Source: Bacillota bacterium (GTDB taxonomy: Bacteria; Bacillota; Clostridia; Oscillospirales; Oscillospiraceae). Taken from it: a DNA stretch of 51,324 nucleotides. The stretch is from the NCBI GenBank assembly GCA_021770445.1, contig JAETQY010000025.1, forward strand, positions 1 to 51,324, in the 5' to 3' direction. Below the pieces are notes generated by a model. The model did not search any database. It had not been told where the DNA came from and saw only the letters and a list, made by a program, of their open reading frames with translations. Both the position numbers and the translations under genes were made by a program. Position 1 is the first letter of the stretch, and every line of letters starts with the position of its first letter. This document shows positions 48,118-51,324 of the stretch, piece after piece.

Positions 48118-48258
48118 TCATCTTTCCTTTTTGATTGCATATACAATACATCCTGTTGCGGCGGCACAACACGCCATCACACATCCCGCAATACCCAGGA
48201 AACAGCCCACATAACCACACGCTAAAACAATCAAAGCGGATACCAGTGCTTGAATCAT
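48118..48258 (-). CDS. Cysteine-rich single-pass membrane microprotein, 46 residues
   Basis: M-I-Q-A-L-V-S-A-L-I-V-L-A-C-G-Y at the start and A-I-K-K-E-R at the end. A hydrophobic span covers about residues 4-42 and could cross the membrane once or form a tight hairpin; the basic C-terminus favours the cytoplasmic side. It has six cysteines, at 14, 19, 26, 30, 31 and 37. The ribosome-binding site AAGGAGG lies 8 nt before the ATG and overlaps the end of the methyltransferase gene; the stop is 4 nt before hslO. Tight packing and the strong site argue that it is translated. No family recognised; possibly redox-linked, by neighbourhood. Confidence 0.65.
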   Translation of the reverse strand: MIQALVSALIVLACGYVGCFLGIAGCVMACCAAATGCIVYAIKKER

Positions 48259-48259
48259 T

Positions 48260-49018
48260 TTATCGACCTCCTTTTTTTCTTGCGGTGAAGAAGATGCGCC
48301 GCTCGTCCGGTTTGGGGGGGCGCATTTTCAGCTCGCCGAAGGTGCGGATGTCGATGAAGCCGGCTTCCTCCAGCAGGCTGGTCAGCTCGGGGACGGAGTA
48401 AGCCCGCTCCCGGTGCAGCTCCTCCCCCCGGTCCCATTGGCCGGTGGTCGGGTCCAGGCGGAAGATGTCCATAAAGTAGGAGCAGATCTGGCTCCGCTTG
48501 GAGAGCTCCGCACGCCATACGCAGTAGGTGTCCTCGGTCTCATCCAGGAACACCTGGCCGTCCAATCCCTCCAGCTTAGCGGGGGTGTTGATGTCAAAGA
48601 GAAACAGGCCGCCAGGGGTGAGGAATAGTTGGACCCGCGCAAAGGCGCGGCGGAGCTTTTGGGGGTCGGTGACATAGTTGACGCTGTCCAGGCAGCAGAC
48701 GCAGGCGTCGATTGTGCCGTACAGGTCCAGCCTCTCCATGGACTGGCAGAGGAAGATCGGCTCGATGGGGGCGATTCCCCGGTTTTTCTCCGCCGCCTGG
48801 GCCAGCATCTCCGGGGAACGGTCCACGCCGATCATCTCGTACCCCCGGAGGGCCAGCTCCCTTGTCAGGGAGCCGGTGCCGCAGGCCAGGTCCAGCACGG
48901 TGTTCCCGGGCAGGGGATTTTTCCGAACGTGCTTTTCGATGTAGTCGGCCCAGGCGGAGTAGTCCACGTCGTAGGTCAGGCGGTCGTAGCAGCCGGCTAG
49001 GAAGTCGTAGCTGCTCAT
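48260..49018 (-). CDS. Class I SAM-dependent methyltransferase
   Basis: The 252-residue product starts at the ATG at 49018, overlapping the upstream regulator stop (ATGA). Rossmann motif V-L-D-L-A-C-G-T-G-S-L near 40-50, motif II I-G-V-D-R-S near 62-67, L-F-L-T-P-G-G-L-F-L-F-D near 132-143. The substrate is unknown; such small-molecule or RNA methyltransferases are common beside the TrpR-like YerC gene in Firmicutes. It starts S-S-Y-D-F-L-A-G-C-Y-D-R-L, typical of a ubiE-like subfamily. Confidence 0.85.
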   Translation of the reverse strand: MSSYDFLAGCYDRLTYDVDYSAWADYIEKHVRKNPLPGNTVLDLACGTGSLTRELALRGYEMIGVDRSPEMLAQAAEKNRGIAPIEPIFLCQSMERLDLYGTIDACVCCLDSVNYVTDPQKLRRAFARVQLFLTPGGLFLFDINTPAKLEGLDGQVFLDETEDTYCVWRAELSKRSQICSYFMDIFRLDPTTGQWDRGEELHRERAYSVPELTSLLEEAGFIDIRTFGELKMRPPKPDERRIFFTARKKGGR

Positions 49019-49311
49019 TTCTGCTCCGCCTTCAGGCGGGGGACAATGGTTTGATAGCCCCCCGCCCCGTAATGGAGACACCGGTTCACCCGGCTGATGG
49101 TGGCGCTGGAGGCCCCGGTCTTTTCCAGGATCTCGCTGTAGATCAGCCCCTCGTCCAACAGCAGAGCCACGTCCATCCGCTGCTGCATGGCCTTCAGCTC
49201 GGAGACGGTGCACAGGTCATCCAGGAACTTGCGGCACTCCTCCTCGTTCTGGATGCTGACTATAGCCCGGTACAGGGCGTCGCTGCTCTGCTTGTCCAAA
49301 AATTTTGACAT
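49015..49311 (-). CDS. YerC/YecD family TrpR-related protein
   Basis: The 98-residue product starts at the ATG at 49311 (M-S-K-F-L-D-K-Q) after GGTAGGTCAC. It has the TrpR-like fold of the family: helices, then the HTH with Y-S-E-I-L-E-K-T-G-A-S-S-A-T-I-S-R-V-N-R near 58-77. A DNA-binding regulator of unknown target in Firmicutes. It heads the operon with the methyltransferase, the microprotein and hslO. Confidence 0.9.
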   Translation of the reverse strand: MSKFLDKQSSDALYRAIVSIQNEEECRKFLDDLCTVSELKAMQQRMDVALLLDEGLIYSEILEKTGASSATISRVNRCLHYGAGGYQTIVPRLKAEQK

Positions 49312-49474
49312 GTGACCTACCTTCCTCTCTCTATTTTTACCTATTTTAACACACTGACGTAAAAAAGTAAACTTTAAAAAGCAAAGAATATGGAAAAACA
49401 TTCTCCGCCGGAGAGGGCACACCCGTCGGCAGGAACAGACATAGGATGGAGAAACGAGGAGGGGAGGGGAACGC

Positions 49475-50143
49475 ATGAGAGAACCCGGAGAGGCCCAGGT
49501 GGTCTGGGAAGAGGAGAAGCGGATTTTGACCCTGGAGGGAGAGCCGGTGCTGAAGTATGTCCTGTCCTGGCCCCAGGTAGAGGGGGCCGGGCTGGGGGGT
49601 AGGTGGATCAGCCGGTACTACGCCCGGCTGGCCCAGAACTGGCGGCGGCGCTGGGAGCGGGAGGTCTACTGGCGGGCCTGTCTGGAGCTGGCCGCCCGTC
49701 GGGAGGAATCTAAACCGTTTACCCCCTGGACGGGGGAGCTGACAGGGGAGACCGCCCTCCTTCGGGACGGCGTCCTCAGCCTGCGGTTTTTCGGCTGTGA
49801 GGTCCGGGGGGACGGCCGCCCCGCCCGGGTGCGCTGGGGGGACGTGTGGAAGCTCCGGGAGGGGGCGCCCAAGCCCCTCCGGGAGCTGTTTCCCGGGAAA
49901 AGAGGCTGGAAGAAGGAGCTGCGGCGGACGCTTGTTCAACAGGGAGAGGAGCGGCGGCAAGCGGGGGACTGCTTTTTGGACGGTGACTGGCCTCAAAAAG
50001 CGAAAAAGACCCGCCCTCTCCGGGGCTGGTGCCTGACGGAGGAGGGGGTGGAGGTGTCCCTTCCCCAGTGCGTGGCCGCCCCGGCGGCGGAGGGCTGTCC
50101 GGTGTTTACATTGCCGCTGACAAAGGAGGCCCCAGAGTCCTGA
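49475..50143 (+). CDS. DUF3298-like protein of unknown function
   Basis: The 222-residue product starts at the ATG at 49475 after GGGGAGGGGAACGC. The N-terminal part is rich in Arg and Trp (N-W-R-R-R-W-E-R near 55-62); the C-terminal part ends with W-C-L-T-E-E-G-V-E-V-S-L-P and A-A-P-A-A-E-G-C-P, which fits the DUF3298 pattern (RsiV-like). No signal peptide is visible, so the usual extracytoplasmic role is not supported. It is divergent from the YerC operon. Family call moderate. Confidence 0.6.
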   Translation: MREPGEAQVVWEEEKRILTLEGEPVLKYVLSWPQVEGAGLGGRWISRYYARLAQNWRRRWEREVYWRACLELAARREESKPFTPWTGELTGETALLRDGVLSLRFFGCEVRGDGRPARVRWGDVWKLREGAPKPLRELFPGKRGWKKELRRTLVQQGEERRQAGDCFLDGDWPQKAKKTRPLRGWCLTEEGVEVSLPQCVAAPAAEGCPVFTLPLTKEAPES

Positions 50144-50156
50144 CGGGACCCTGGGG
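50130..50156. terminator. Convergent terminator
   Basis: A stem CCCCAGAGTCC/GGACCCTGGGG with one mismatch, between the convergent DUF3298-like and Uma2 genes; it overlaps the former's stop codon. Confidence 0.6.
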
Positions 50157-50163
50157 TCTGTGT

Positions 50164-50742
50164 TTACGGAAGAAGCCTCTCAAAAATATCGTCTAGGGAG
50201 ATGTCCAGGTCGTCGAACAGGCTGCATTTGAAATGCGTGACCACGGCGGCCCGTTCCGATTCTGTCAGCCTTGGCAGCATCCAGTCGGGATAGATGGAGT
50301 AGGCGTCGCAAAGGACCAACTCCGCGCCGGTGTTCCGGTAGACCTCTATGGTTTTATCGGCGGGGCTGACCAGCCAGTACTCCCGGACGCCGCAGCGGCC
50401 GTAGATGTCTTTTTTGTGGGTTCGGTCCCGCTTCACCGTGCTGGGGGAGAGTACCTCCACCACCAGATCGGGGGTGCCGTGGACGCCGTCCCCCTTGAGC
50501 TTGTCCCGGTCGCAGACTACCATAAAGTCGGGGACAAAGTGGTCCTCGTCGGTGAGGTAGACCGTGACGCCGTCCGCGATGGGAGTGCAGGGCTTGCCGT
50601 GTAAATAGTTACTGAACAGACGATAAATATTCCCTGAAATAATGACGTGGTTGGTAGCGGCGGGGGACATCATCACCAGCTTGCCGCCGATCAACTCACT
50701 GCGCTGGTAATCCTCGTACTGGTAAGCCAAATTCGTATCCAT
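50164..50742 (-). CDS. Uma2 family protein (PD-(D/E)xK nuclease fold)
   Basis: The 192-residue product starts at the ATG at 50742 after AAAGGAGGCCGGCTG. Fold signature: a first strand I-G-G-K-L-V-M-M-S-P near 18-27, F-V-P-D-F-M-V-V near 69-76 (catalytic Asp), P-D-L-V-V-E-V-L-S-P-S-T near 91-102 (catalytic Glu) and K-K-D-I-Y near 110-114. The family is widespread, often in many copies, with no settled function; nuclease activity is assumed from the fold. Confidence 0.88.
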   Translation of the reverse strand: MDTNLAYQYEDYQRSELIGGKLVMMSPAATNHVIISGNIYRLFSNYLHGKPCTPIADGVTVYLTDEDHFVPDFMVVCDRDKLKGDGVHGTPDLVVEVLSPSTVKRDRTHKKDIYGRCGVREYWLVSPADKTIEVYRNTGAELVLCDAYSIYPDWMLPRLTESERAAVVTHFKCSLFDDLDISLDDIFERLLP

Positions 50743-50800
50743 CAGCCGGCCTCCTTTCCCTTTTTCTATAGTTTACAACAGCGCGGAATAAAATGCAAGA

Positions 50801-50829
50801 AAAACAGGACGCATGAAGCGTCCTGTTTT
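50801..50829. terminator. Terminator of pckA
   Basis: Arms AAAACAGGACGC and GCGTCCTGTTTT with loop ATGAA. It follows the pckA stop codon by 18 bp on the minus strand and may also work on the plus strand. Confidence 0.88.
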
Positions 50830-50847
50830 CTGCGTATTGGGAACCGA

Positions 50848-51324
50848 TCAGTCCACCTTGGGGCCGGCGGCCACCAGGGCCTTGCCGGCGTCGTTGCCGG
50901 TGTACTTGACAAAGTTCTTAACGAAGCGGCTGGCCAGGTCCTTGGCCTTGGTGTCCCACTCAGACGCATCGGCGTAGGTGTCCCGGGGGTCCAGGATGGC
51001 GGGGTCAACGCCGGGCAGGGCGGTGGGCACCTGGAAGCCGAAGTAGGGGATGGTCTTGGTCTCGGCCTTGAGGATGGAGCCGTCCAGGATGGCGTCAATG
51101 ATGCCGCGGGTGTCCTTGATGGAGATGCGCTTGCCGGTGCCGTTCCAGCCGGTGTTCACCAGGTAGGCCTTGGCGCCGGACTTCTCCATGCGCTTGACCA
51201 GCTCCTCGCCGTACTTGGTGGGGTGCAGCTCCAGGAAGGCCTGGCCGAAGCAGGCGGAGAAGGTGGGGGTGGGCTCGGTGATGCCCCGCTCGGTGCCGGC
51301 CAGCTTGGAGGTGAAGCCGGACAG
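50848..51324 (-). CDS. pckA: Phosphoenolpyruvate carboxykinase (ATP), C-terminal part
   Basis: Partial: the frame runs past the right edge, so the N-terminal two thirds are missing. The visible part has the ATP-type signature [11 protein letters not shown], then [19 protein letters not shown] and [10 protein letters not shown]. It converts oxaloacetate to phosphoenolpyruvate, or the reverse in fermenting anaerobes. The end A-A-G-P-K-V-D is followed by the terminator at 50801-50829. Confidence 0.95.
   Translation of the reverse strand: MSGFTSKLAGTERGITEPTPTFSACFGQAFLELHPTKYGEELVKRMEKSGAKAYLVNTGWNGTGKRISIKDTRGIIDAILDGSILKAETKTIPYFGFQVPTALPGVDPAILDPRDTYADASEWDTKAKDLASRFVKNFVKYTGNDAGKALVAAGPKVD

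Noticed and set aside
1..51324. CRISPR array or complete insertion sequence
   Set aside because: No regularly spaced repeats, cas genes or transposase with inverted ends were seen.

Overview
The window looks like the chromosome of an anaerobic, GC-rich Firmicute of the Oscillospiraceae (Flavonifractor / Lawsonibacter / Intestinimonas type). The reasons are GC-rich third positions, strong AGGAGG ribosome-binding sites, a flavodiiron protein beside an acyl-CoA dehydrogenase-rubredoxin fusion, a diguanylate cyclase with a PilZ partner, and conjugative-element style ParB and KilA-N genes. This is inference from content; the genus is not proven.

Positions 1-7780 are an accessory island that ends at the 3' end of a tRNA-Leu(GAG) gene. 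It holds a ParB-like gene broken across two frames and two copies of a small module (a free-standing recombinase DNA-binding domain protein plus a KilA-N protein). Between the copies lies a three-gene operon: a UvrD-type helicase with an N-terminal NERD-like region, a DUF2290 protein and a RhuM-like protein. This operon is the best candidate in the window for an undescribed defence or mobile-element competition system. A decayed aldo/keto reductase fragment sits beside it.

Positions 7868-28436 are ordinary chromosome: trmB; an ABC importer with a fused double permease and a HAD phosphatase; a c-di-GMP synthase and PilZ effector pair; an Rrf2 regulator with a dehydrogenase-ETF-rubredoxin fusion and a flavodiiron protein, which together look like an oxygen-scavenging route; a chemoreceptor with an extracytoplasmic zinc-binding CZB domain; two MATE pumps, one with a MarR and one with a TetR regulator, each behind a clear palindromic operator; mtnA; and glgA.

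Positions 28649-37960 are a complete 9.3-kb integrative element in tRNA-Leu(CAG), bounded by a 23-bp direct repeat of the tRNA 3' end. It has a Tn916-type tyrosine integrase at the tRNA end, an excisionase-like gene and RepA-like ATPase at the other, identical 23-bp integrase arm-site candidates inside each end, two covarying palindromes 84 bp apart, a 9-bp-phased heptamer array after repA, a second divergent tyrosine recombinase, small regulators, and an S-layer type secreted protein broken by a frameshift. The integrase is preceded by a short leader peptide and a terminator.

Positions 38025-45835 are a nickel operon: larE-larB-larC (nickel-pincer cofactor synthesis) followed without a break by a five-gene nickel/peptide-type ABC importer, all behind a structured leader RNA that ends in a terminator. 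The remaining window holds pfkA, a minus-strand operon (YerC/TrpR-like regulator, methyltransferase, an unannotated 46-residue cysteine-rich membrane microprotein, hslO), a DUF3298-like protein, a Uma2 nuclease-fold protein and the 3' end of pckA.
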